Translations under genes and position numbers: made by a program
Assembly (NCBI GenBank): GCA_003640385.1
Contig: RCAB01000292.1
Coordinates: 1 to 64,000 of the forward strand
Direction: 5' to 3'
Origin: Setaria digitata
Lineage: Eukaryota; Nematoda; Chromadorea; Rhabditida; Setariidae
DNA length: 64,000 nt
Part shown: one piece after another, positions 13,075-24,400 of the stretch
How the letters are laid out: every line of letters starts with the position of its first letter
Position numbering within the stretch: position 1 is the stretch's first letter
The notes under the pieces: model-generated
Databases searched by the model: none
The model's input: the letters and a program-made list of their open reading frames with translations, nothing else
Told to the model about the DNA's origin: nothing

Positions 13075-15943
13075 TCAAGTACTCGGCACAAAGTGATTAG
13101 TGTTGCTGTTATTTATCATCTTTTGCGAAAACAGCGAGTAATCATCAATAGTTGACTGCAGCTGCTTTAGTCTGAAACAAATAATATCAAACAGATTACA
13201 AATTTGGACAAGCCTATCGATAAAAAAGTTGAAAAACCAACAGCATTACGTGAAAACAATGTGCGTCAATCATACAAACCTTTTCAAAAACAATTTTTTT
13301 GCATATGAATACAAAATGATGTCCAATTTATTTTTATCCTTAATTAATTCCATTTGTTGCGGGGTTATTTCGGTATCGTTTGATTTGCTTTTAGTCCATT
13401 TGGCAAGACTTTTTGTAAACCTGAATTGAGATACAGCAACTAAAAACGAAAAGAAATAAAATCGTCAATTATGTTATCTTTGATAAAACTGATATCCCTG
13501 AGAGTGTAAAGACCAAATTTCTATTATGGTGCCTGCACAAACACAGTATAATTAAGAGGTTGCTTTTTACGGTTTAACCTAAAAGCAACATGTAGAGATA
13601 CTGATATCTTTCTCCCTCTCTCTCTGTTTTTATCCACGCTAAAGAGGAATGATCTTTTTCTCAAAATCTTATGAGCGGCAGCTCATAAAATAAAAATGAA
13701 AGTACGTTTATCTCACACAGAAAAGAACTACTAGCAAAGTGAAATCTCAACAATTTCAATTCAGGATAATAGCCAGAGAATACAAGGGTGTTTTGCTCCT
13801 TGACAACTTTTTAATTTTTTTTTAAAAACATACTTTAATCGAAAAAGATGTTCAAACATCCACTGGCTTTCAGCCATATGTTCCTTCAAACCAAAAAAAG
13901 CCAAATTTCTTAAATTAACTTTTGCACTTTCCAGCATAATTTTGTCTCTGGTTGCTGTATCTGTTGATTGCGTATCGTAACAGTTGATTAGTGTTAGATC
14001 AGCTAACATCCGCGTTTGTCTACAACTTATCAAATAAACATGTACCATCCGCAAAGCATATAAACACATTAGTTAGTTGTTTACTATTGAGTTCGTGGAC
14101 TGTATACAATGTAAAACAAATAATGCAAACAAAATTCACCAGTCCAAATTTCGACTTTTAATCTTGGAATTGAGAAAGACTTAAGTAAGTTTATATAATA
14201 ATCGTATACAAGAAAATTATAACTCTGAACTGAAATAGCAATCCGAATCAATTTTTCCCACATCCAATGATTTTCAGCTTTCTGATATCCTATTTATTAA
14301 ATATGTGGTTATAATACAATTAAAGCCTAATCCAGTCTATCTTTTTATAAATAACATCAAAGTTTAAGTACAAAAAAAAAAATCACACAAACACTAAAAG
14401 AAAAGTTGCATCAAGCAAACATACCTATTAAAAGCAAGGTTATATGGACAGGCAAGAAACTCATCCAATGTCACACCATCCCATCCAACATCTGGGTCAA
14501 AACACATTGGTAACTGTTCGGGAGTTGGTGGCCGACCATTGCATATATGTCTAGCAGCTAACCACGTAGCACCTCGTTCCACATGCCGATATTCAGATAT
14601 AAACCGTGCTATAGGCTCACGAAAGAATGATGTATAAAAATATCGTCTTTTTCGATGAAAACCTAAAAAATTAGTTGCATCCTTTCGTTAGAAGCTTAAA
14701 AGATAATAAGACAATAATAGTAATGTCGAAAAAAAAAAATACTTATCTACCTTCTTTTTTATCTAACGCATTATCCACACAGCCAGAAACGAATAACTCA
14801 GTGAAGTCGGCATGTAGTCCACAAACCCAACCGGTAGAATACCGTGAAAATAGCCATATCTTGAAAGTAGATAACAAAATAATCCATGTAATACTAAAGA
14901 ATCTATTGAAAACTCCGCAGAACACTATGCATCAAAACAAAAACAGACTTTTTTCTTAGGACCAGGCCCCATGCATGTACAACGCTTCTTCCCCATGTGA
15001 CAAATGCACGGTGCTGAAATATTTAGATGCTTGACAAGAAATCGCTCAAAGCTTGTGCCCGCAGTCTTCTGGATATGTAGGAATACAATCACATCATCTT
15101 CGGTCATATTAAATCTAAAATTTTATCACTGAGGTGAACTTGAATAGCAAATTCTTGAAGCCATGAAGTCCGATGAGAAGAAAAAAAACAATGATATGAT
15201 AAAATCTTTGTATTATGAATAATCGAGAATACATTCTTTTAAAAGTAATAACAATAGTTACAACAAGTCGGTGAAAAAAAACTAAAAAAGAATTAAAAAT
15301 ACCCATGATCTGGATCATCCAGAATTTTATTGAACGAAAGATTCCAACGAGTGTAAAATGATGGTTTATAGTCTGTGGCAATGCTATTTTTGAATGCAAA
15401 TTCGCGCATCTGATCCAGCGTATATCGTGGAAAGCCGACACTTGCCGATGAAAAATAGCCTAAAATAATATATATATATAATCAGAAATAGATGGAATTT
15501 TCTAATGTCAAACATAGGAAAATTTGGATAACTGGTTACGTGAAAAGAATAGTAATATCGATCCTAAACAGATTCTTGTTCAAGCCGTTCAGGCAAATAT
15601 CGAGATCGCCAAATGGCTAAAGAGCCTATTTTTATGAGTAATTCTCTAAGACGCTATATTTTGCGATATTCTATTGTCAATGGTTGCAGATTAATAAAAG
15701 AGAAGAATAGGGCAATTGTTTGAAAGGACTAGAAAATTTAAAGAGAAAAAAAAAAAAAAAAAAGAAAGAAGAGAAGAAACTTTACTTACCATAATATGTA
15801 GCATAGTTGAGAGACTTTTCGACAAAGAAATATCCAATAGGTATAACGATACAGAGAACTGCAAATATTATCAAACGCAACCAAGACTGTCGCTTACACT
15901 TCATACAAATCTTTCCAATCACTGAATCGCCCCAATCAACCAT
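13075..15943 (-). CDS. hst-6: Heparan sulfate 6-O-sulfotransferase
   Basis: Golgi enzyme that moves sulfate from PAPS to the 6-O position of glucosamine in heparan sulfate. Eight minus-strand exons: 15790-15943, 15303-15459, 14949-15114, 14751-14859, 14425-14662, 13834-14019, 13280-13420, 13075-13171. All phases agree (1248 nt, 415 aa), close to the usual family length. Residues 1-21 are cytosolic, 22-41 form a signal-anchor (type II). The 5'-phosphosulfate loop HIQKTAGTSF starts at residue 117 after DDVIVFL. Other family blocks are FSRYSTGWVCGLHADFTEL (from 163), the 3'-phosphate block FREPIARFISEYRHVERGAT (from 209), CPYNLAFNR, RMLADLTL, LESAKVNLRNLAFFGL and a C-terminal basic helix. The start ATG follows an open 5' leader with nearby AG acceptors. 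Vertebrate enzymes have RDP where this one has REP. The gene is head-to-head with the HMG gene. The symbol follows the C. elegans orthologue. Confidence 0.95.
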
Positions 15944-16499
15944 CTCTTCCCCACTGATAAGCTGATTAGCTTGAAACTCATCCAGGTAACTTCATTGTGT
16001 TTTCTCCAGCAGTTCATTTGCAGAATATTCTTCACGATCAATCTGTCCTCACTACTCTATGCTTCAAGAGAAAACCTGAAAGAAGCAGTAAAATTGTTAG
16101 CAATAATGGAACTGATAACAAATGTGCCAACAATCACTCAAAATCCAACCAACTAATGCCGAAAACAAGGATTGAAAATGCGGAGAATTCCTATTTCGCT
16201 TCTCGATTTCGACCCTCATAGTTGAAGCTATAGTGATGAACTATGACCTTTAGTAATCCGTAAATAAATAGTAGTAACTCGAGTGAGAGTGTGAGAAATA
16301 AGCAAAAATGAGCTGATTCAATGTGTGGACAGCTCCTTAAATGACTATCGAATGTTGACCAACTTCCGGACCTCCAGTTCGCGATCTCTGAAGTTCTCCA
16401 CCTCTCCAGATCTCTCTAGTACCATTGTCAGGGACCATTTCTATGATTCTAGAATATTCCATAATATACAGTCCCTGTCCACTCCCCATAAAACACCTG

Positions 16500-16527
16500 T
16501 TTCGCGCCAAAACCAATTCTCCGCCCC
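16500..16527. promoter_or_regulatory. E2F-like site with adjacent CCAAT and GC-box words
   Basis: TTTCGCGCCAAAA at 16500-16512 matches the E2F/DP consensus TTTSGCGCSAAA. It is followed at once by CCAAT and CCGCCCC. Three promoter-type words within 28 bp in an AT-rich genome suggest a core promoter. Which of the two divergent genes it serves cannot be told. Confidence 0.5.
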
Positions 16528-16570
16528 TTCTCTCATTTCCACCCTCTTTCATTCATTCATTCATCCATCC

Positions 16571-16714
16571 ACGTGTCCACTCATCTTTGCTACTGTGTAC
16601 GTCTTAACGTCCGCGCATTTGTGTTTTACGTGAATGTGGACACGTGAATGTAGGTACGTGAATAGGTAACATATGTACTCATGAATATTGCGAGTAACTG
16701 CGTAGTTCCACGTG
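16571..16714. promoter_or_regulatory. Cluster of five ACGTG words
   Basis: ACGTG occurs at 16571, 16628, 16642, 16656 and 16710; three are within the repeated word ACGTGAAT, and two are inside CACGTG E-boxes or TACGTG. ACGTG is the core of HIF-type and bHLH-PAS sites. The spacing of the central three is 14 bp each. Confidence 0.4.
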
Positions 16715-16794
16715 TCTCTACGCATGTTTTACGTACGTTCACGACATGCAATGTATTTTACTAATCGCATTTTATATGTTATCAGCATATGTGT

Positions 16795-16845
16795 ATGTGT
16801 GTGTGTGTGTATATGTATATGTATGTGTGTGTGTGTGTGTGTGTC
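16795..16845. repeat. GT/AT microsatellite
   Basis: Interrupted GT dinucleotide runs with short AT interruptions. Confidence 0.85.
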
Positions 16846-17131
16846 CGTCTGTATTTCTACATATCCTTCCAGCACTTTGAAAGGATGGATTTACGATGGG
16901 GCATGGTGGTGAGATGGGTGTGTGTGTCGAGTTGTCCGTCTGTCACTTGAAATTCGTAATGAAGTTCAAGATTTACATAGTGATATAGGTGTGCATGTTG
17001 GTCTGCCAATAGCAGGTCTGTGTGTCCGTCTGTCTGTACTTCAAAGAATGACTCGAGTCTGTACATGTACTGTGTATATGAGCATTAGTTAAATAGCTTC
17101 AATGTAATGGTGAAGTTTAGACGATGGATTA

Positions 17132-17312
<181 letters not shown>

Positions 17313-17537
17313 TGTGTGCAACGGAGGCAATAAGTGAAGGAGCGAAATGATGAAGCATTGTGGTGTGAGTACCTACCGGTGAAGTATTCCACAGACAGAG
17401 AGGTAGAGAGCAACGAGGCAGTGCACGAGGAGAAGAGAAGAGGAGTGAGAGTAAGCGATGCTGAAAGAAAGGGGCGAGGGCAGAAAGTAGAAGGTACGAA
17501 CGATTTTTGCCTTCCTTTTTGAAGATATGTATGTGTG

Positions 17538-17737
17538 TGCTGGTGCTGTTGGTGCTGTTACTGCCGTTGCTACTACTGCTACTTCCACTGCTTTTCTACT
17601 GTTACTGCTACTACTACTACTACTACTACTGCTCCTACTGCTGCTGCTGCTGCTGTTGTTGCTGTTGCTGTTGGTGTTGCTGTGCTGCTGCCGTTGTTGC
17701 TGTCCTGTTGCTATTGGGATTGGGATTGGGATTGTCG
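17538..17737. repeat. CTG/CTA trinucleotide tract and ATTGGG hexamers
   Basis: Imperfect CTG, CTA and GTTGCTG triplets from about 17538 to 17712, then three ATTGGG hexamers. The tract is open in all three + frames, which is expected for a triplet repeat, and has no flanking coding signal. Confidence 0.85.
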
Positions 17738-17886
17738 GGTTGTCTTGGGGCAGGCGGGGGGGACACCGGCACGATGGAGGACTGGAGAGGGCTGAGGAGG
17801 GAAGGACGGACGGGTAGATGAGTTGTGTGCTTTGTGCGTTGGATGAGATGGCATTGGGGCTGGTGGCAAGTTATGCCATGCCAGCC

Positions 17887-17988
17887 ATTCTATTTCATTT
17901 CATTTCATTTCATTTCAGTTCAGTTCATTTCATTTCAGTTCATTTCAGTTTAGTTTAGTTTAATTTAGTTTAGTTTAGTTTAATTTAT
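17887..17988. repeat. Pentanucleotide repeat (ATTTC then AGTTT)
   Basis: Runs of CATTT, with CAGTT variants, grading into TAGTT and TAATT units. A simple degenerating pentamer array. Confidence 0.9.
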
Positions 17989-18793
17989 CGTTCCATTCTT
18001 GGCCAGTCATCATTAGTAATATCTTAACTATGGCTACTATTATTAGCATTTATTTAACAACCAATATTGGTTAATAGTACTTGTTCTAATGTTCCAACAT
18101 TTGTTTTCATTATTTGATTTTCTGTGATTCATTTTGATGTTGTCGTTTATTCAGTTCTTTTAGGTAATTAAATTTCCATTATTTGTTGTGATTCATGTAT
18201 ATTCTACTCCAATTTGGAATTATTCGGTAGTGATGAATTGAATGGATTATGAATTAGATGACATCATGAGAGAGTCTCTTTCATAAACCAAACTTACTGC
18301 ATTGCTAGTCTTATATTTCGTTATTTTTAGAATACAGCTACTGATAAGAATTGCATACGTCATTTCCTGTCATGTTTTTCCTTTTAATTCTCTTTACTTA
18401 CCGGAGTACGGTGTATACTTGGTTGGCCCTAAAATCACCACGGTGCCTTATAAGTGTGCGTTTTTGACATCGATTGTTTTGTTGTGACCGTGTACATTAT
18501 CTTAGCTACAGTATGTTGTATTTTACGCCTAGTCACCGCACCGAACAACTGAAAAGGGGAGGCGAGAAGTTTCGGGTATATGAAGTGATGTAAATGTGGT
18601 TTAGAGAAAATGGTTGATCCATTGTCCTCATTGTTGTGGGATCCTCACAGTACCTCACGATCTCTGTTTTTTATAGACGGGTGTTTTCTGTTACATTCTC
18701 ATTAGTGCTGCTGATACATTATAATCTATTGCAGACTTTGATTGGTGATTAGTTATTAATTACAACTGTAATATTCCGAAAAACAGTGGAGAT

Positions 18794-19594
18794 ATGGGCA
18801 AAGCAACTGTTGATGGCAAGAAACCAAAAGCAGCAAAAAAGATGAAAGATCCAAATGCTCCGAAACGCGCAATGTCAGCTTTTTTCATTTGGATGAATGA
18901 GAATCGTGATCGAATCAAGAAGCCTGGGATGAGTGTGGGTGACGTCGCGAAGGCCGCAGGTATTGAATGGGCAGCGATGACGGATAAATCAGTTAGTTTC
19001 TCACTTTCAGTAAGATATGACAGAATGCGGCACAATGAAAGTGTATTGGTTAGGATGCCATTACTTGAATAAGGAATAGTTCAGTAAATAAAAGCTGGGT
19101 TTTTGTGGATAAGGGTATTATAAACCTTTGCAATGGTACAGTCACTTGTGTTGTCTCATGTCGTACTCAAATTCTGTCCAGTATGTGTTTTGGCATGTAT
19201 CTGTACGCTAAAGTTTTGTTTAAAGCAGTCTACTCTAATGAAGGATTTCTTTATAGTAATGACGAGTTCTCAGGAACCATCTCCTCCCTATTATTTCCAC
19301 TCTTCTGAGGAATATCTCGCCCTTTTATTTTTAAAATCTAGAAGCATCTAATTAAGGGGCCGTTTCACATGCTTTGTGCTTATTCCTTGTAACTTCCTCA
19401 TTCAGTTGAGGAGCGAGGGAAGGGAGAACGTCGTCTTGAACTGGAGGGGAATTTATGACCAGATTTTATCTAATTTTCAAATATTGGTTTGTCTGATAAT
19501 ACGAAAAGTCAAATTTCAGCAATGGGAGAAACGAGCAGAAGAGGACAAAAAAAGGTACGAGAGGGAAATAGCTGCGTACAAAAACAAGCAATAG
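18794..19594 (+). CDS. Single HMG-box protein (HMGB/NHP6-like)
   Basis: Small nuclear architectural protein that binds and bends DNA with little sequence preference. Exons 18794-18991 and 19520-19594 join in phase 0 (GTTAGT donor, AATTTCAG acceptor): 273 nt, 90 aa. A basic Lys-rich N-terminus (residues 1-19) leads to one HMG box (about 20-86), opening with [19 protein letters not shown] and closing with [20 protein letters not shown]. There is no second box and no acidic tail, so it is of the single-box type found in nematodes, plants and yeast. The size is close to C. elegans hmg-1.1, but I do not assign orthology. Without splicing, the first exon would read into a meaningless tail. The gene is divergent from the sulfotransferase gene. 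Confidence 0.93.
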
Positions 19595-19778
19595 ACTCCA
19601 TCAAGCATCAATAGTGACAACAGTAACCGAAGCCAAACATGTCGTTTAAGCAGTTTCGATGTCATTTGTTTCTCTTTCCGATGCTGACATTTTGATGTTC
19701 TACGGAAAGTCATGTAATTAACCGTACCAATATTTTTTGAACAATTTTGGTCCAGTTTCTATATGGCACTTTCATCCT

Positions 19779-19816
<38 letters not shown>

Positions 19817-21492
19817 TGATCTCAGGCGAATCGCGCAAAACTCGTGTGCATAATTTGATTTGTTTTGTTGTGTCTCGCAGTTTGTGTGGATGTGTGTATA
19901 CGGACGTTTTAACTGAATATGTTTCCCTCCTCCTCTTTCCCCTTATCCCCGTCCCTCCCTTTCTCCCTTTTAAATTTTCTCTGAATCAACTTGGATTTGA
20001 TCATTTTAACTCTGTCGGTATGCTTTAGTTAAATATAAAAAGTAGAAAAATTGACAGGCAAGATTCCAACAACTGCTGCAATCGACACGGTGCAGTGCAT
20101 CTGGTATGTAGGGATGATGAGTATAGCACGTGTGTGTATGTGTGCGTATGTGTGTGTGTGTGTGTGTGTGTGTTTGTATATGTGTAGGTGATGTGTGAAT
20201 GCGATATGTGTGTGTGTGTGTGTGTGTGTGTTTTTTGTGCTGTTACTATCACAATTTAACGAAAAGTTTTAATTCCTCTTTTTTCATGTTCTTTGTATCG
20301 ATGGATACGTTTTAACACATTGAGAAGAAATGTCCAGTAAAGTGTTTTCTTTGTATATTTCGATGGACACTATTTCCTTTTTTTGAATCGAGCACTGCAT
20401 ACAATGGGTCAGTAGTATTGTCGATAAATCCAAGAGATTTTCGAAATGCAGGAATTTCACATGCTGTATTTTATGCTACAATTTATCAGAAGATATAATG
20501 TATGTGTTGTTTTTGATGGGTATTTATTTTATCCTCGATTATATAGCCTGACTCTCATATTGTCAGAATTTCGAATTCTGCTCTTATGAAATTCTGAGAA
20601 AAAAAAAAAAAAAATGAGTGACATTCCTGTGATCGTTGTATCAGGGTCTTGGTGGGAATGAGTCCGGTTAGCGTAAAGTTTTCTGGGCATCGTTACTGAT
20701 AATTTGTGGCTATGACAAACTACATTTTTTGGTTTTTTTTTTTTTTTTTTTCAATTTTAATGTCGCTACAGCACAGCAGCACTGGAACAAACATTTAGGA
20801 TGGACGGAGAGCTGCTGTCAATGGGAAGACGCTGGTTCAAGTTATCAGATTGTTTAATCGTTAATGTTAGTAATTTGTTACTGTGCTCTGAATTAATATA
20901 AATTTCAAGCAGTGCATGATGCGATATTCATTGTCTATTATTGTTTGTTTGCGTAGCTGTCGGTTCTCGCTGAGTGCTTGGCTGTGAATTGTTGCATCGG
21001 TTTGTTGAACAAGAAGTCGGTTTTCTAAAATGCATAAAATTTTTGTAGCTTAATGTATCGACTAAACTTGCATTTAAAATTGACGTTTCTTGCCTTTACG
21101 CTGTTAAAAGTTTGATGCTGGAATAAAACGAAAAAAAAAAAAAAGAAAGTAATTTGGGCAACAAATATAATTGTGCTGAAAATTTCCGACGATAAAATTT
21201 CAATCAAATATTCTACATAGGTCGTAGATGCTCACATTTACAAATTGTTAAATCATGTAAGAGTCGTTAGTTCATGACCAAGAAGTGTCTCATATATATA
21301 TATCTATAACTGACTTGGATGGCGAAAGAAGTAGTTCAGTAGGGATGGTTTTTCTAGGACTTAAAAAAAAAAATTTGAAGCTGTTTTTCACTTTTTCTTT
21401 TTTTGCTTTTTTTGGTTGGATAAAATAAAAGTGATAATTTAAATGAAATTATCAAATTTTTTGTTTTTTTTTCACTTTATTTCACACAACAT
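19595..21492. other. 3' UTR of the HMG gene and intergenic DNA
   Basis: Long T-rich sequence, typical of an HMGB 3' UTR near the gene, with a long poly-T run at about 19779-19815 and a GT microsatellite at 20130-20231. A 34-codon open frame at about 20803 has no support. No acceptor lies directly before the next gene's ATG at 21493. Confidence 0.5.
20130..20231. repeat. GT microsatellite
   Basis: Two GT runs separated by a short non-repeat spacer. Confidence 0.9.
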
Positions 21493-24400
21493 ATGAATGG
21501 GAAGAAATATTGGGAGAAGAAAGATGTGCTTGCTGAAAGCTCACAAATTGTTACTGCTATCGATGCTTTCACTGCATCTGATTATCTTGTAAGATTTAAC
21601 ATTTTAGTTCGAAATTTTTCTTCAAAATTCATATTAATTAATTAAACGAATTAATTTAGTTGATATACACATTGTGCTAAATAATTTCTTGTATTACTTT
21701 CTTGTTTTTATTATTTGTTATTTTAAAATTTCCTCATTTACTGCTTACTATATATATATATATATATATATGTAGTAAGTATATTTTTCTGCTTTTTAAA
21801 ATTTATCATAATTACTCACTCTGTCATTATCATCTTATCAGAGAGTATAAAAAATTAGAAAATAATTTTATTTTTTTTAAATATAAAATGTAAAAATTCC
21901 GTAACCAAAGCGCGTTATTCATCATTTATTTATCTGTTTAGTAAACAAATTTTCGAACAGGTGTTCCAAAAAGTTTTTCGAAACTTGAGCAGTTTGTGCA
22001 AGGAAGTAGAAAATAAACAAAAATTTACATTTTTTTTTCTCATTCACAATTTATCACTATTTAAAATAACAATCAAAAAAAAAAAAACACAAAATTTAAT
22101 TTAATCCTTTTGCAGACATACTTATACAAATAAGAATTTTTTTTTTTATTTTTTTTGCTGTTTAAATTATTATTGCTAATAATTTTTACATAAATATATT
22201 TTGCATAAAAATATTTAGGTGAGTAATTCAATGGATAATGTAGAAGGGATGCTAAGATTGCTGATGAACAATCCAGATAATCTAACTATCCTGAAATATC
22301 CAATTGATATTACCCAGAAGTATGTTTAAATTCTATTTATTTGCTTTATTTTATTTATTTATTTTCTTTTAACAATTCATTTTTTTTTGTTTTATTTATT
22401 TTTTCGTTTGCTTATTCATTTAATTAATTAATTTCATTTATCTGTCTTTTTTGAGAAATTTCTGCATACAAGCAATATAATCTCTTGATAACTTTGTATG
22501 AAGCTAAAAAATAACTATGAAATAAGATTCCTAAATGTCGTAACAATTTTATAAGAGAGCTAAATGTGAAATTCAAAAAAAAAAAAAAAAAAAAAATCTG
22601 AAAATGTTATCATCAATTTAAAGATTTAAATATGATAATTGTATGCTACTTTATCAACATCAAAAGGCAATTCGCTGCATTGTAGGAATTTTAGCTTTGA
22701 ACTTTTACAAATTAAATTTATCCAATTCCAAAATAAAATTATCAGGTAAAAGAAATATCTTTTCTCGAATTTTTTTTGTTCTCTCTGTCCTTTTTTTTTT
22801 CTCTCTCTCGTTTTCAGAGCCAGTGTTGAACGAATTACACCATTTACAAAAAAATTTCAAAAGAAAGCAGCTTCTATAATTCATGGCTTTAGTGCTGGTA
22901 AGAATTTCCAATATTTAATTTAAATTTTTCATTTTCATTTTTCTTTTTTTCTTCTTCTTTTAATTCTTGAATGTTCTCATTTGTAATTAATTTGTTATCA
23001 TTCCAAATAGTTGTCTGTTTACTCCTTTGTTTCTCTGAAAAAGAAACAATTAATAATGAAATTTCAGAATCAATGATACAAACAAATCGGCAATTTATGC
23101 GAAATTCAGCACAGGGCTTAAAAGTATTTTGCTTTTTATGTATGATCCATCGTTATCAGTAATAATTGTTAGGGAAATTGATAATTATCAATGATATGGT
23201 ATTTTTAATAATTGCTTAAAAATATATGAAAAAAAAAATGTCACACAAAAAAAAATTCAGTTGATCAAAGCAAATTGTCTGTTTGTTTGTTTATTTATTT
23301 ATTTGTTTATTTTTTTGATTACTCAAAATAAGAATTATTTGATGGGTGTAAAATAAGTTGTTATGAATTGCAAAATTTAAATAAGAAAAAACAATGATAT
23401 AATTAATTATTAAGGATCATTTATAGAGCACAAAAAATATTAAATCACGAACAAGTTCATCATCTACCACTGCACCTTATGTATGTGTTGCTGGTAGGAT
23501 TATTATTACTTTAATTTTTCGCATAAAATTTCAAAATTAAAATATTTTCAATTAGTAAATTGATAGAGAAACATTTTTAAAATAGTAAGCTAAAATGATT
23601 CTTGCAATTGCAAGCGTAAAGCTCATAAAATTTATAAAGTTAATTGTACGAATGTTTGATAAATTTGGTTTTTTTTTTTTTTTTTTTTCAAAAAATTTTA
23701 CACATTTATAATTCACTTTTGCTAATTTAGTTTGTAATTTCATTAAAATACTGCAAAATGAAACATGATAATATTGTTTCAATGAATGAATGAATAATTA
23801 ATTGGAATATTTTTGAATTTGAAAAATGATTATTAGGTCCGGTAAGAGTTCAAACAGTACAAAAAATTGATGGACGACCAATGAATAAATTATTTATTGA
23901 TGAAATATTAGAGCTGTATGGTTCAGGTGTAAAATATCCAAGCAAAGAATTGATCAGCATAAAGCCCAAAATTTTAAAATCTTTACCAGTGGTAAGCGAT
24001 TATTATGCATTTTGAATCTAACGATAAAACTTTCTCTGCTTTATAGCAGTGCTAATATTAATTAATATCGCACTAATATTAATTGGTTAGATTCAAAAAT
24101 AAATGATTTTTTTTTTAATTAACTGTTACCGAGGCTTATATGGAATAATTTTTAAAATATCGTAATATTTTAATCATTTAATAGTTCATTTGATCATTTT
24201 TTTTTTCCTTCTTCTAAAAAGATAAATAAACACTATTAATATGCTGTGATTGTGGATGATCCAGAAATTTTCCGTTATTTTTTCAATTTTGACTCATTTA
24301 ACTGATCGAAAATACTTCAGCAACAGCGCTATTTGCAAATAAGGTTCACTTAAGCTACCGGAAATACTCCAGTAGTGGTGCNGAAATTTTCCGTTATTTT

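Noticed and set aside
12896..13078. 60-codon minus-strand open frame
   Set aside because: It directly follows the sulfotransferase stop in another frame and has no recognisable feature; likely 3' UTR.
16325..16633. 102-codon open frame upstream of the HMG gene
   Set aside because: It overlaps an open antisense frame, has Ser/His-rich low information content and lies over promoter-like words; it may be just a more G+C-rich region.
17507..17821. Leu/Cys/Ala-rich open frames in three phases
   Set aside because: A CTG/CTA triplet tract is open in every frame; nothing else supports coding.
20803..20908. 34-codon open frame starting MDGELLSMGRRW
   Set aside because: Too short, with no splice partner; it probably lies in the HMG 3' UTR or intergenic DNA.
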